From contig NZ_JAUORV010000013.1 in the NCBI RefSeq assembly GCF_030548205.1, forward strand, positions 99,481-163,480: 64,000 nt of DNA, written 5' to 3'. The notes beneath the pieces were generated by a model that saw only the letters and a program-made list of their open reading frames with translations, had not been told where the DNA came from and did no database searches. A program made the position numbers and the translations under genes. This document shows positions 1 to 9,119 of the stretch, in pieces; the stretch's first letter is position 1, and the number at the start of each line of letters is the position of its first letter. Origin of the DNA: Aliiglaciecola sp. 3_MG-2023 (GTDB taxonomy: Bacteria; Pseudomonadota; Gammaproteobacteria; Enterobacterales; Alteromonadaceae).

Positions 1-76
1 CTGCATCGCCGCAACCGGTTAGCAGCAATGCTCCGATCGTGGCAGCAAGTAGAGAAAGTTTGCGTGTGCTTGTCAT
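1..76 (-). CDS. lipoprotein, N-terminal part only (runs off the window)
   Basis: Only the first 25 codons are inside the window. They read as a short positively charged start (MTSTRK), a hydrophobic stretch and a lipobox LTGC followed by GDA, so the product is a lipoprotein signal peptide. The ATG lies 36 bp downstream of the stop codon of the His-rich TonB receptor on the same strand, so the two are probably co-transcribed and this lipoprotein may belong to the zinc-limitation response. The function of the mature protein cannot be judged from this fragment. Confidence 0.75.
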   Translation of the reverse strand, partial: MTSTRKLSLLAATIGALLLTGCGDA

Positions 77-112
77 TGTTTATTCCTTAATGTGTAAAAA
101 GTGATTGTCGAA

Positions 113-2518
113 TTAGAAGTTGCCTCTTATACCCACAGCGAAACTACGTCCTGGGCGAGGGGCTATATCTTTTATAAATGAGGTGTGAACTCGCGCTTCG
201 GTATCAGTCAGATTTGTGCCTTTTAGATACACCATAATGTCTTGATTGGAGACGGGTAAATCATAAGAAACACTTGCATCAACCATGGTATAGCCAGCTG
301 TACTTGTTTCATCCGTTGCTACATGGTCTTGGCTTTGATAACGGGTAACATCTAAGTGGGCTGTCAAGCTGTCATCTACGTAGGCGAATTGAGTCCCAAA
401 TCGAAGTGGAGACGTGCGTGGTAAGTTGCCACCATCTTTTAAACGTGCGCGAACAAAATCAGAGAATACTGTTGCTTTGATTGTATCTGTTGCCTGCCAT
501 GCCACTTGAACTTCAAAACCATTTAGCACCACATCATCAGTTTCAAATATATAAACTGGCAACTCGTCAGTGTGCTCCTCTTCTTCGGCATCATGGTCAT
601 GGTCATGGTCATGCTCATCGTCATGGTCATGACTACTTTCAACAAAAAGACCGGTATTGGTTTGATAGTAGTAATTGTCTACTTGGTTATAGAAAGCATT
701 AAAGACGAATGCCACATCACCTTGGGTTTTACGCAGTGTCAAATCAATGTTATTGGCAGTTTCAAGGTCGATTGTTTCACCCGATAAACCAATTTCTTCA
801 CCGTCTAACGCGAATAAAGCGCCAACTTCATAGCTATTGGTTCCAATATGCGCCCCAAAAGACAAAAGCTCAGCGGCCGAAGGTGCTCGCTCTGAACGTG
901 AAACAGAAAGTCCAATGTTATAACCGGGTGTAAAATCCCAAACTAAACCTGCCGACAAACTCACAGGTGTAAATTTGTGTGCTACGTCGAAAACCCGTGT
1001 AGCAGTTTCTTCATCACCGTGGTCATGATCATGCTCATCTTCCTCTTCTTCTTCGTGTTCATGGGCCTCAAGAACAGGCAGTAACACATCATCGGCATCT
1101 ATAGTTACTCGCTCAATTCGCGCACCAAACTGCAATAACACATCGCCAAAGTGTTTTTCTTCCATCAACGCTAGAGCAATAGTTTCAGATTTAGAAGGTG
1201 GAGTGAAAGCCTCTTCGCCAACCGCTGAAATGTCACTGTTTTTGAAATGCAGGCTAAATCCGCCGTTCCAATCTGATAAAGGATTATGCAGAACGTCTAC
1301 TTTTATTTCGTGGGTATCATTTTCAAATAACGTTCCCACAGCATCATTTTCAATTTCAGAATGTTCGTAGTCTGTATAGGCTCCGCGCACATTTACCTGA
1401 TTGATCCATTCTGACTGAATATTGATTTCACTAAGCAGTTGAATTCGAGTTTGTTCCAAATCTGCATAAACGTTGACGTCTCCATCATGTGAGTGACCAG
1501 GAATACCGTATTCACGATTAAACTGTTCCACTGCAACGCCAACATAACCCGCATCAAAAAGATAACTTGCACCTAATGTGAAACCGTTTGATTTCTCTGA
1601 GCTGTTTTCTACAACATAATCATGGCTTTCTTCTTCTTCATGATCATGCTCTTCTTCTTCAACCTCAGCCTCAACTGGCACTTCATAATCTTCAGACTCA
1701 TGCCAAAAACCATCCGCATAAAAACCAAAAGACTCATAACCAGTGGTAACATTAAAGCTAGCTAGCTTTTTCTCATCAGCTGAATTGGTTTCAAGCAACC
1801 ATTCACCGCGAGTTGTGTTGTCGGTGGGCACTCTTCCATCGACTACGTTAACCACACCACCGATTGCGCCGCTGCCATAGAAAAGTGTTGCTGGGCCGCG
1901 TAACACTTCAATTTGTTGAGATGTTGACGCTTCAGTGGCCACTGAATGATCTGGTCCCACTCGTGAAACATCACTCACATCTAGACCGTTTTGTGCGATT
2001 AACACACGCGGGCCACTTAAACCACGGATAATAGGTGTACTAGCAACATTGCCGTGAAAGTTGGATTGAACACCAGGAAGTTTTTCTAAAGTATCACCAA
2101 GGGTAGAAGCTTGTTGACGACGTAAAGTTTCACCAGAAAGGACACTAACCGGTGAAGCAGACTCCATCACCGACATATGAATAGGAGTACCAACAATATC
2201 GATGACTTCAATAGGTGAACGAATGAGGGTAAGCGCTAGAGCTTCAACGCCATCTTCAGTTAGCACGATATCTTGGTAAAGATGGGCAAAACCTGAAGCA
2301 GAGATATGCAGCTCATTTAACCCTGCTTTTAAATCATTAAATACGAAGCGCCCGTCACTATTAGTGAGCGTTTTAGCACTCGTACCCTCAACAGTGATTA
2401 GCGCCCCTTTAACGGCATTCCCTTCACTATTTTTCACTACCCCTTCTATAGATTGTGCCATTAAGCTCGCCGGTATGAGCGCACTAACAAGTGCCACAAT
2501 TCGCGATATTTTATACAT
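113..2518 (-). CDS. znuD: TonB-dependent outer membrane receptor, His-rich, ZnuD-like zinc receptor
   Basis: About 801 residues. A signal peptide ends near MAQS, then comes a carboxypeptidase-regulatory-like beta domain (about residues 24-100), a plug with the LRGPATLFYGSGAIGGVVN motif, and a beta barrel ending in a C-terminal aromatic (RGNF). Three loops are very rich in His, Asp and Glu (HDHEEEESHD, HEHEEEEEDEHDHDH, HDHDDEHDHDHDHD), as in ZnuD-type receptors that bind and import Zn(II). The ATG at 2518 is preferred over an upstream in-frame GTG because GGAG lies six bases before it. Zur-box-like sites lie in the upstream promoter, and a Zur-type gene is divergently transcribed. Zinc as substrate is inferred from the His loops and context. 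Confidence 0.9.
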   Translation of the reverse strand: MYKISRIVALVSALIPASLMAQSIEGVVKNSEGNAVKGALITVEGTSAKTLTNSDGRFVFNDLKAGLNELHISASGFAHLYQDIVLTEDGVEALALTLIRSPIEVIDIVGTPIHMSVMESASPVSVLSGETLRRQQASTLGDTLEKLPGVQSNFHGNVASTPIIRGLSGPRVLIAQNGLDVSDVSRVGPDHSVATEASTSQQIEVLRGPATLFYGSGAIGGVVNVVDGRVPTDNTTRGEWLLETNSADEKKLASFNVTTGYESFGFYADGFWHESEDYEVPVEAEVEEEEHDHEEEESHDYVVENSSEKSNGFTLGASYLFDAGYVGVAVEQFNREYGIPGHSHDGDVNVYADLEQTRIQLLSEINIQSEWINQVNVRGAYTDYEHSEIENDAVGTLFENDTHEIKVDVLHNPLSDWNGGFSLHFKNSDISAVGEEAFTPPSKSETIALALMEEKHFGDVLLQFGARIERVTIDADDVLLPVLEAHEHEEEEEDEHDHDHGDEETATRVFDVAHKFTPVSLSAGLVWDFTPGYNIGLSVSRSERAPSAAELLSFGAHIGTNSYEVGALFALDGEEIGLSGETIDLETANNIDLTLRKTQGDVAFVFNAFYNQVDNYYYQTNTGLFVESSHDHDDEHDHDHDHDAEEEEHTDELPVYIFETDDVVLNGFEVQVAWQATDTIKATVFSDFVRARLKDGGNLPRTSPLRFGTQFAYVDDSLTAHLDVTRYQSQDHVATDETSTAGYTMVDASVSYDLPVSNQDIMVYLKGTNLTDTEARVHTSFIKDIAPRPGRSFAVGIRGNF

Positions 2519-2534
2519 CCCAGTCTCCAGTGTT

Positions 2535-2551
2535 ATGTTATATTGTTTCAC
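2535..2551. promoter_or_regulatory. Zur-box-like site, proximal to the TonB receptor
   Basis: The sequence ATGTTATATTGTTTCAC matches the left half of the gammaproteobacterial Zur consensus (GAAATGTTATA-N-TATAACATTTC) well and the right half partly. It sits just upstream of the receptor ATG, where a repressor would block transcription. A second, similar site follows at 2561. Confidence 0.5.
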
Positions 2552-2560
2552 TTATTTGAA

Positions 2561-2583
2561 GTTATGTTATAATGTATCGAAAT
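2561..2583. promoter_or_regulatory. Zur-box-like operator in the receptor/zur divergent promoter
   Basis: The core ATGTTATAATGTATC matches the Zur consensus over most of its central 15 positions. It lies between the divergent His-rich receptor and the Fur-family gene, closer to the receptor. With the site at 2535 it forms a tandem pair, like the pair at 7838-7888. Binding by the Zur encoded next door is inferred. Confidence 0.65.
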
Positions 2584-2733
2584 CAAAGGCAATCCTATAC
2601 GTTGGAAAAATTTGTCTTAAGGGGTTATCAACACAAGCAGGTTCGTAATGGCAAGTTCAGCCTAACTTTATCCTTGCTATTGATGAGGAAATGACGGCCT
2701 CAATATGCGACAAGTCGATTAGGAATAAAGACA

Positions 2734-3231
2734 ATGAAGTCTAGTGAAACGAAAAATATGATCTCGGTAGCAAGGCTAATTTGTGAAGAGTCTGGCAGTA
2801 GGTTGACGGAGAAACGTCAACACGTATTAGAAGTGCTATTCAAACTAAACACACCTGTCTCAGCATACGAACTAACAGATCACTACAAAAAGACAATTGG
2901 TGCATCTATTACCGCAATGTCGGTTTATCGTATATTGGAATTTTTAGAAACAGCGAAGCTAGTTCACCGTCTTAATTCCATAAACAAATACATTATTTGT
3001 GCTCCCACCTTTGGGCCATGGAAACATCAACCGCCGCTTTTCCTGATTTGTAAATCTTGTCAGAGTATAAAAAAAGTCGAATTGGCAAACGACTTGATTA
3101 AAGCACTGTCTGAACAAGCACAAACCGCGGGCTTTTCGGTTTTAGGATCTCAAATTGAACTCAATACCATATGCGATAAGTGCGCTTCGCAAAAGCTTAA
3201 AAATAATTACTCAGGAGTAGTAAATGGCTAA
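2734..3231 (+). CDS. zur: Fur-family zinc uptake regulator
   Basis: 165 residues. The N-terminal winged helix (about 20-85) carries the Fur-family pattern LTEKRQHVLEVL and the recognition-helix segment ITAMSVYRILEFL. The C-terminal half has two CxxC pairs (C106-C109 and C147-C150) for the structural zinc of Fur proteins, plus His98 near the sensory site. The final codons overlap the start of the MerC-like gene by eight bases, and the COG0523 GTPase follows after nine, so this is one operon. The zinc specificity (Zur rather than Fur or PerR) is inferred from its neighbours and from the Zur-type palindromes at two nearby promoters. Confidence 0.87.
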   Translation: MKSSETKNMISVARLICEESGSRLTEKRQHVLEVLFKLNTPVSAYELTDHYKKTIGASITAMSVYRILEFLETAKLVHRLNSINKYIICAPTFGPWKHQPPLFLICKSCQSIKKVELANDLIKALSEQAQTAGFSVLGSQIELNTICDKCASQKLKNNYSGVVNG

Positions 3232-3634
3232 GATTCAAGAAATAAGTGATAAAGCAGCGGTAGGATTATCGCTACTGTGTGTCATTCACTGTCTCTTTTT
3301 TCCTATTTTGCTCATTCTTATGCCACCGCTTTCTGGGCTGTTCGCCATAAACGATGCGCTATTCCACCGTTGGCTGCTATTCGCCGTTGTGCCCATTAGC
3401 GTCATAGCGCTGATAATGGGTTACTTCCATCATCGCAGTGGCCGCGTTTTTTTAATTGCTTCATTTGGACTGACGCTACTCATTTTAACTGCCTTGATAG
3501 GTCATGACTTACTTGGCAACTATGGTGAAGTTGCAATGACCGTTTTTGGATCATGCATTATTGCCTTTGCTCATATTCGAAATTACCAGTTACAACGAAA
3601 AAACAAACTTCCAACACCTCATACATCGGAATAG
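3224..3634 (+). CDS. MerC-domain membrane protein (copy 1)
   Basis: 136 residues, with four predicted hydrophobic segments. The first contains [11 protein letters not shown], the Cys-x3-His-Cys pattern in a helix that resembles the metal-binding helix of MerC mercury transporters. A cytoplasmic basic tail follows the last helix. The gene overlaps zur and precedes the COG0523 GTPase, so co-regulation with zinc genes is likely. A role in mercury resistance is not supported because there are no mer genes; moving zinc across the inner membrane is a reasonable but untested inference. A paralog lies at 8654-9067. Confidence 0.8.
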   Translation: MAKIQEISDKAAVGLSLLCVIHCLFFPILLILMPPLSGLFAINDALFHRWLLFAVVPISVIALIMGYFHHRSGRVFLIASFGLTLLILTALIGHDLLGNYGEVAMTVFGSCIIAFAHIRNYQLQRKNKLPTPHTSE

Positions 3635-3642
3635 ACGTAAAT

Positions 3643-4848
3643 ATGAACCCACAAAAACTCCCCGTTACTGTGTTATCAGGATTTCTTGGCGCAGGAAAAA
3701 CCACCGTACTGAGTCATATTTTAAATAATCGCCAAGATAAAAAAGTGGCGGTCATCGTCAATGATATGAGCGAAATCAATATCGATGCATCTATCTTAAA
3801 AAGTGACGTTTCGTTAAATCATAGTGATGAAAAATTAGTCGAGATGAGTAACGGCTGTATATGCTGCACTCTTCGAGAAGACTTATTGCTTGAAGTCACT
3901 AAACTCGCTGCTACTGGAAAATTTGATTATTTGCTAATTGAATCAACGGGTATTTCAGAGCCGTTACCGGTAGCCGAAACCTTCACCTTTACCGATGAAG
4001 ATGGCATCTCTTTATCAGATGTAGCCACCCTAGATACCATGGTAACAGTAGTAGATGCAGTGAATTTTCTAAAAGATTACGACGAAGCAAAATACTTGCA
4101 AGAAACCGGTGAAAGTTTGGGTGAAGAAGACGAGCGCAGCGTCGCAGATCTTCTGGTTGATCAAGTCGAATTTGCTGATGTTATCCTTATTAGTAAAACC
4201 GATTTGGTTGATGATCAGCACATAAAACGACTAAAAGCGGTCTTGCGAAGCCTCAATACACAGGCGCATATTCTGCCAATCAGTAACGGCAACATCAGGG
4301 TAGATAGTATTCTAGGTACAGGGCTATTTGATTTTGATAAAGCACAGCAAGCGCCTGGTTGGTTGCAAGAATTACGTGGTGAGCATACTCCAGAAACGGA
4401 AGAATATGGAATAAATAGCTTTAGCTACGGTGCAAGAAGACCCTTTCATCCACAAAAATTCTACCAGTTCCTACACAGCACCGAAGAGTACGGCAAGTTA
4501 CTTCGCTCAAAAGGATACTTTTGGTTAGCTACACGCCCAGAATTCGCAGGCCAATGGAGTCAAGCCGGTGGAATTGCAAGGTACGGTTTTGGTGGTTTAT
4601 TCTGGAAAGCCGCGCCACCGGAACAATGGCCCACTGATGATGAATCACTTAAATCAATTAACGAGTTATGGGTGGAACCTTTTGGAGATATGCGCCAAGA
4701 GCTGGTGTTTATCGGTCAAAACCTAGACCAACACAGCATCACCCAAGCCTTAGATCAATGCTTATTAAACGATGCCGAATTACTCCAAGGAAAAGATTAC
4801 TGGAAAACCCTTAGCGACCCATTCCCAGCTTGGGAATTAGATGATTAA
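3643..4848 (+). CDS. zigA: COG0523 (CobW/ZigA-like) zinc GTPase
   Basis: 401 residues counted from the ATG at 3643, which directly precedes [20 protein letters not shown]; longer in-frame starts lie inside the upstream gene. The P-loop is GFLGAGKTT (13-21), the metal-binding motif is CICC (72-75), and the NKxD-like motif is SKTD. A CobW C-terminal domain occupies about residues 285-390. Members of this family are thought to deliver zinc to client enzymes under scarcity. The gene is third in the zur-merC-GTPase operon. The ZigA assignment rests on length and context; other COG0523 subgroups are possible. Confidence 0.88.
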   Translation: MNPQKLPVTVLSGFLGAGKTTVLSHILNNRQDKKVAVIVNDMSEINIDASILKSDVSLNHSDEKLVEMSNGCICCTLREDLLLEVTKLAATGKFDYLLIESTGISEPLPVAETFTFTDEDGISLSDVATLDTMVTVVDAVNFLKDYDEAKYLQETGESLGEEDERSVADLLVDQVEFADVILISKTDLVDDQHIKRLKAVLRSLNTQAHILPISNGNIRVDSILGTGLFDFDKAQQAPGWLQELRGEHTPETEEYGINSFSYGARRPFHPQKFYQFLHSTEEYGKLLRSKGYFWLATRPEFAGQWSQAGGIARYGFGGLFWKAAPPEQWPTDDESLKSINELWVEPFGDMRQELVFIGQNLDQHSITQALDQCLLNDAELLQGKDYWKTLSDPFPAWELDD

Positions 4849-4878
4849 TCGCGGATATTTAAGTTAAGCCATAACGCT

Positions 4879-5121
4879 ATGCTTAAGCATAGCGATTGTT
4901 GGCAAGCTGCAAAAAAGCTCGTGAAAACTGTTTTTAAACGTATAAAACATTTACAAAGTTATCCTGAGGCAGGGAAAGTACCAAATGAAATTCCGACGGT
5001 AAACTATCGCTAGCTTGTCGTTAAGCCGTGTCGACTATTTTATAAATTTGAGAGTAATAAAGTATTTATTTTGCATGTGATGCGCCAAGAACAGGATCTT
5101 CGTCGATTTCTTTTGACTTAA
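4879..5121 (+). pseudogene. ParE/RelE-type toxin remnant with an in-frame stop
   Basis: Reading one frame from the ATG at 4879 gives QAAKKLVKTVFKRIKHLQSY, PEAGKVPNEIP, then TAG at 5011, then LVVKPCRLFYKFESNKVFIL and HVMRQEQDLRRFLLT before TAA at 5121. This matches the second half of ParE-family toxins, where a conserved YRELVV..YRIIYR..V.IL.V.HGR.DLR pattern is expected; the TAG replaces the Glu or Gln codon. The N-terminal third and any antitoxin gene are missing. The remnant sits in the gap between two convergent GTPase genes. The match is from pattern recognition only, but its colinearity over about 70 residues is strong. Confidence 0.7.
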
Positions 5122-5209
5122 TATCGATACCGTTACCAACTGCCTTAATTACGACGATGCACTCCCCCCGTTTTAAATGGGTACTTCTTAATAGTATTGA
5201 TAACGCTAC

Positions 5210-6211
5210 TCAAGTAGCACTTAAACCTAACGCGCTTTCTAATATTTTGCAGGTTTGTTCAGCTAGCAATTTATTTTGCGTAAGAAATTCAATTCGAGAA
5301 TCCTTTGCACTGTCCAAAGTAGTCAAACGCAATACTCCATCACTGAAGTTACAACCCACTCCCCCTTCTTGAGTAATGAAAACGGCTTTCAGGCGTTCTA
5401 CATTTATACCACTTAATGTATCTACAATGAGTTGATAATCAAAAAGCTCAGCAGGAGCACAAACCCAACCACAAGCGAAATAACCTTCTCCACTGTTTTC
5501 CACCTTAATTGACCCTTTTGTGGGGACTTTTATCCCTGGATTCAGAATTGAATGTGCCGCGTGATTATGCTGATGTACATAAACACTTTGTAGATGTTGA
5601 GACTTATTTGAAAGTAAATTTGGATCAATAACGCCCTTGTTAGAAAACACAACAGGAGTGTTTGTTATCCCTAATTCGTCCAAATATTTAACTAACATTG
5701 GCTTTGATTCATGGTTATATAGATCAGACTTAGTTGCCACCACGTAATCAGCTATTTGCAGCTGCTCTTGAAAGGTTTTATGCGCCCGCCAGCGGGGCTG
5801 AGTTAGTTTACGTGCATCAATTAAACCTAGGGTTGCGTGAACATCAAGTACACCTTTGTAATCTTCGGAGGTAAGTGTGGCTAAAACCTCTTTTGGGTGA
5901 CCAAGGCCTGTTGGTTCAATAATTAAGCGATGGGGTTTTGCATGAGCCAACAGCAGATTCAAGGTTATTTTCATGGGTAGTCCTGAAGTACAACACATGC
6001 ATCCTCCTGGCACTTCTCGAATGTAAACACCGGTTTCTTCAGGGCTATTTAAAAGAGCAGCATCGACTCCGACTTCACCAAATTCATTAACTAATACTGC
6101 CCACCTTTCTTCTTTAGGTTTATGCTCTAACAGGGACTGAATTAACGTGGTCTTCCCTACCCCCAAAGCACCCGTAATAATATTGGTGGGTACGTTGGTA
6201 ACCTCAAGCAT
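5210..6211 (-). CDS. COG0523 (CobW-like) GTPase, second copy
   Basis: 333 residues. The P-loop is GALGVGKTT (14-22), the metal motif CMCC (71-74) follows EVPGG, and the NKxD equivalent is TKSD. A His-rich stretch (HQHNHAAH, about 215-222) joins the GTPase to the C-terminal domain, typical of zinc-binding members. It is shorter than the copy at 3643 and belongs to another subgroup (YjiA-like by size). The start overlaps the end of the PhoX gene by eight bases, so the two are translationally coupled and share the promoter with the Zur boxes at 7838-7888. Confidence 0.87.
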   Translation of the reverse strand: MLEVTNVPTNIITGALGVGKTTLIQSLLEHKPKEERWAVLVNEFGEVGVDAALLNSPEETGVYIREVPGGCMCCTSGLPMKITLNLLLAHAKPHRLIIEPTGLGHPKEVLATLTSEDYKGVLDVHATLGLIDARKLTQPRWRAHKTFQEQLQIADYVVATKSDLYNHESKPMLVKYLDELGITNTPVVFSNKGVIDPNLLSNKSQHLQSVYVHQHNHAAHSILNPGIKVPTKGSIKVENSGEGYFACGWVCAPAELFDYQLIVDTLSGINVERLKAVFITQEGGVGCNFSDGVLRLTTLDSAKDSRIEFLTQNKLLAEQTCKILESALGLSAT

Positions 6212-7607
6212 AGAGTGATCCCCAAGGTCCTCTTATTGCTAATGTGAGGGTGGGAGAATAAAGATTTACAAACAACACAGAACCATCAGCGGAGAAACAT
6301 GCGCCAGCCGGTTCAGTTTGCCAACGAACCTTTGCAAAGTCATAAACTTGACCTTGCGGACTGACCCCTTTGAGGTGATTATTGACAACATCTGAATACT
6401 GATCTTCACACACTATTAAGTGGCCGCTAGGAGCTACCGCTAAATTATCTCCAAAGTTAAAGGTCGCTTTGTTGGGGCTTTCCACAAACAACGTCAGCGT
6501 GCCGGTTTGTGTTCCCTTACTTTGATGTTTGCTTTCAGGTGAAGGCCGGTAGCGCATAATTTGCCCTAATTTGGCTTTGCCACCACTGGTACAACAAAAA
6601 TACATTTCTTGTTCACCAAAATGAATTCCTTCCCCTCGCGCAAACACCGCAGCGCCTCTTGCAAACCCTCTTAAACGAAGATCATCTTCGGGACTTTCGA
6701 CGTTGTCGAGGTCTATCCATTGACAAGCATAATCCTGATTAATTTGCATTTGCGGTTGCTGCCAATTTCGAGTGTCGAATTTGGGCTTTCCTGCTATCAC
6801 TAGGGCCTGTAATTGTCCGCCCGCTTTTAAATCATCTTTGATATTGGGCACAAATCGATAAAACAAGCTGTCAGGTCGATCTTCTGTAAGATAAACAATA
6901 CCACTGACTGGATCGACACAAGCCGCTTCATGATTAAATCGTCCCATAGCTTTTATTGGTTCTGGTTTTACCAATGTTGTTGCTCTCGAAGGAACTTCAA
7001 ACACATAGCCGTGATTTTTGTTGATTGCATTAGAAGCCGTGGCTACTGATTCTTCGCAGGTTAACCAACTTCCCCAAGGAGTAGTGCCACCAGAACAATT
7101 ACGGATGGTACCTAGCAATGACATGAACTGAGATTCGACTTGTCGCTTTTTTAAATTGTAGACAATATTACTGGTTCCCCCTGGCAAAGGAATGCCCGAT
7201 GAATCAGTATCATACACCCTTGTACTATGGATACTTTTATCTGCGAGCTGGTTAGCAGATTTTGACGGCGACAATTCATGATTACGCACCAACACCACTC
7301 GCTCATCGTCCAATTCAAAACAGCCCATACCATCTGCTCTGTCGGGCACAGTTAATCCGTCATCCATAGGATCACCGAAATGCGAAATTTGCTGATAGCT
7401 AAACCCAGGGAGTAAATCAATAATGCCTTTAGGATCTGGAACCAAGCTACCCAGCGCCGCGGGGCCAGAAGGCAAATTGGATAAGTTGCCTGAAGCTGCG
7501 GATACATTCGACAAATAACGAGTTAATTCCCCGCCTTGTAAATGTGTCGCAAGACCACTAAATGCAACCGCAATAAAACCTCGATTAAACTCTCTTCGGG
7601 TAACCAT
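6204..7607 (-). CDS. PhoX-family (DUF839) secreted phosphatase or related beta-propeller, Tat-exported
   Basis: About 467 residues from the ATG at 7607. That start is chosen because AGGA lies six bases before it and because it places the twin-arginine motif TRREFNRGF at the extreme N-terminus. The body has DUF839 features: ADGMGCFE, VRNHEL, GTTPWGSWLTCEES, GRFNHEAACVDP, YLTEDRPDS and VCEDQ. PhoX enzymes are periplasmic alkaline phosphatases that use calcium and iron rather than zinc. The gene shares a promoter with Zur-box palindromes and is coupled to a zinc GTPase gene. The phosphatase activity of this subfamily is not proven by sequence. Confidence 0.82.
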   Translation of the reverse strand: MVTRREFNRGFIAVAFSGLATHLQGGELTRYLSNVSAASGNLSNLPSGPAALGSLVPDPKGIIDLLPGFSYQQISHFGDPMDDGLTVPDRADGMGCFELDDERVVLVRNHELSPSKSANQLADKSIHSTRVYDTDSSGIPLPGGTSNIVYNLKKRQVESQFMSLLGTIRNCSGGTTPWGSWLTCEESVATASNAINKNHGYVFEVPSRATTLVKPEPIKAMGRFNHEAACVDPVSGIVYLTEDRPDSLFYRFVPNIKDDLKAGGQLQALVIAGKPKFDTRNWQQPQMQINQDYACQWIDLDNVESPEDDLRLRGFARGAAVFARGEGIHFGEQEMYFCCTSGGKAKLGQIMRYRPSPESKHQSKGTQTGTLTLFVESPNKATFNFGDNLAVAPSGHLIVCEDQYSDVVNNHLKGVSPQGQVYDFAKVRWQTEPAGACFSADGSVLFVNLYSPTLTLAIRGPWGSLYA

Positions 7608-7837
7608 AAACATTCCTATTTTAATACCAAACGTTAGCATTTCTCTAATTGGCGACTACTGCAACCAAAAAATAATGCTTTGGGTGGGCGATAACCTCAT
7701 TATTAGACAGTATATTCATGCGTCGATGCAGATTTATGACAAAGCCTTAATCACTGAATTGCCAAGATTAGCATGGGCTTATTGGTGAGTTAATAGCAAC
7801 GACAAAGCTGTTGGCTATCGATCACCTCAATAAGTTC

Positions 7838-7860
7838 GATATGTTATACTATATCAATTT
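7838..7860. promoter_or_regulatory. Zur box (near-consensus)
   Basis: GATATGTTATACTATATCA plus ATTT matches the Zur consensus GAAATGTTATA-N-TATAACATTTC at all but three or four positions and is nearly palindromic. It lies in the divergent promoter between the PhoX-GTPase operon and the ZrgA-like gene, so one repressor could control both. It is the best Zur site in the window. Confidence 0.78.
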
Positions 7861-7865
7861 AAAAA

Positions 7866-7888
7866 GTAATGTTATATTATCTCTATTA
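7866..7888. promoter_or_regulatory. second Zur-box-like site
   Basis: GTAATGTTATATTATCTCT matches the left half and centre of the Zur consensus and lies 28 bp (centre to centre) from the stronger site at 7838, close to three helical turns. Paired sites suggest cooperative binding at the promoter of the ZrgA-like gene. Confidence 0.6.
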
Positions 7889-7983
7889 TTCGTAAAAAGT
7901 CCCATTCACTGACCGAGTTTTAAAACAACCAGTATTGTGTAAACGGGTCAAATTAACGAAACCTAATTGAGAAGGGGGTAAAA

Positions 7984-8520
7984 ATGAAGTCATTTATTTT
8001 AGGCATTCTGATCTTTGTTAGCTGGACCGCGGCAGTGCATAGTCAACAACATATCCATGGACAGGGTTCGGTATTTATTGCTCAGGAAAATGATTTATGG
8101 CAGGTACAATTCGTACTCCCTGCCTCTGACATACTTGGTTTTGAACATAGCCCTGAAAATGAGCAACAAAGACTGATAGCTGAGCAATTTGACCAAAAAC
8201 AAAAACACTTCGAAAACCTAATCCAATTTGATGTCAATTGTACACAAGTGAATTATTCCCAGAGTTCCCTTGAGTTTGGTGAAGACGAGCATTCCGACAG
8301 CCACGAGCTTTCTGACAACCATGAGCATTCCGGTGAACATGAACATAGTGACATAGAGATTTTATACCTAATTGAATGCCCCGATGAGGTAACTCAGGTC
8401 TCTTTTCCGATTTTAAATTCAAGCAACAATTTACAAAATTTAGCAGTTCAGTGGAGCATTCAAACTGGACAAGGCTCAACCTTAATAAACCCTAAGCGTC
8501 ATCAATTGAAGTGGCATTAA
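7984..8520 (+). CDS. zrgA: ZrgA-like (DUF2796) His-rich periplasmic zinc protein
   Basis: 178 residues. The signal peptide is cleaved near AAVHS, and the mature protein begins QQHIHGQG, the HxHG start typical of DUF2796. A His/Glu/Asp/Ser-rich linker (HSDSHELSDNHEHSGEHEHS, about 102-121) can bind metal. In Vibrio the DUF2796 protein ZrgA works with ABC components in zinc uptake; none of those are next to this gene. An AGAAGGGGG ribosome site precedes the ATG, and Zur boxes lie about 100-145 bp upstream. Confidence 0.82.
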   Translation: MKSFILGILIFVSWTAAVHSQQHIHGQGSVFIAQENDLWQVQFVLPASDILGFEHSPENEQQRLIAEQFDQKQKHFENLIQFDVNCTQVNYSQSSLEFGEDEHSDSHELSDNHEHSGEHEHSDIEILYLIECPDEVTQVSFPILNSSNNLQNLAVQWSIQTGQGSTLINPKRHQLKWH

Positions 8521-8653
8521 CCATCAATAAGGTTGTTAGGCCCCTTACTTTGAATTGCCAATATCGGTGCGCAGTATCGTTAAATTTGAAGATGGTATTT
8601 TTCGCAGAATGAGTCAGTGACGACAGCACCATTAAAATTAACTAGGAATCAAA

Positions 8654-9067
8654 ATGATTAATAATAAACTACTCACCCTTGCGGATCGCTCTGCAATTAC
8701 CTTATCTACGTTATGTGTTATCCATTGCCTGCTCTCTCCCATCATTCTGCTTGTTTTACCAACCTTAACTAGCCTTGCGATTCTTGACGACGAACATCTT
8801 CATATATGGCTACTTTATGGGGTTGTTCCCATCAGTATTTTTGCCATTACGTTTGGCTATGTTCACCAACGTAGTATGCCTATATTAATTACTGCGTTGA
8901 TAGGGCTGGTAATTTTAGTACTAGCAGGCGCACTCGGACATGATGTTTTTGGTGAAACGGGTGAAGCAGTAGCCTCAGTTATTGGCGCTGCATTAGTGGG
9001 CTTTGGACACCTTCAGAACTTGAAGCGCCGAAAAACTAGTTTTGCAGATTACCAAGCCATCAGCTAA
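8654..9067 (+). CDS. MerC-domain membrane protein (copy 2)
   Basis: 137 residues, clearly paralogous to the protein at 3224-3634: both have the segment LCVIHCL in the first helix, then ILLVLP or ILILMP, then VVPIS, FGYVHQRS or MGYFHHRS, and GHD(V/L)(F/L)G. Four hydrophobic helices and a basic tail. An AGGA ribosome site precedes the ATG. It lies between the ZrgA-like and DUF1826 genes on the same strand, in the zinc island. A role as a zinc channel is inferred only from this repeated association. Confidence 0.8.
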   Translation: MINNKLLTLADRSAITLSTLCVIHCLLSPIILLVLPTLTSLAILDDEHLHIWLLYGVVPISIFAITFGYVHQRSMPILITALIGLVILVLAGALGHDVFGETGEAVASVIGAALVGFGHLQNLKRRKTSFADYQAIS

Positions 9068-9119
9068 ACCCATTTTGGAGCCTAAAACTTTCCCTAAAAA
9101 CAGATTAAATGAGGTTTTC

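Noticed and set aside
572..787. Open frames antisense to the His-rich receptor
   Set aside because: They arise from the repetitive CATGGTCATGGT sequence of the His codons on the other strand.
3224..3634. Mercury resistance operon
   Set aside because: The MerC-like protein has no merR, merT, merP or merA beside it; all neighbours concern zinc.
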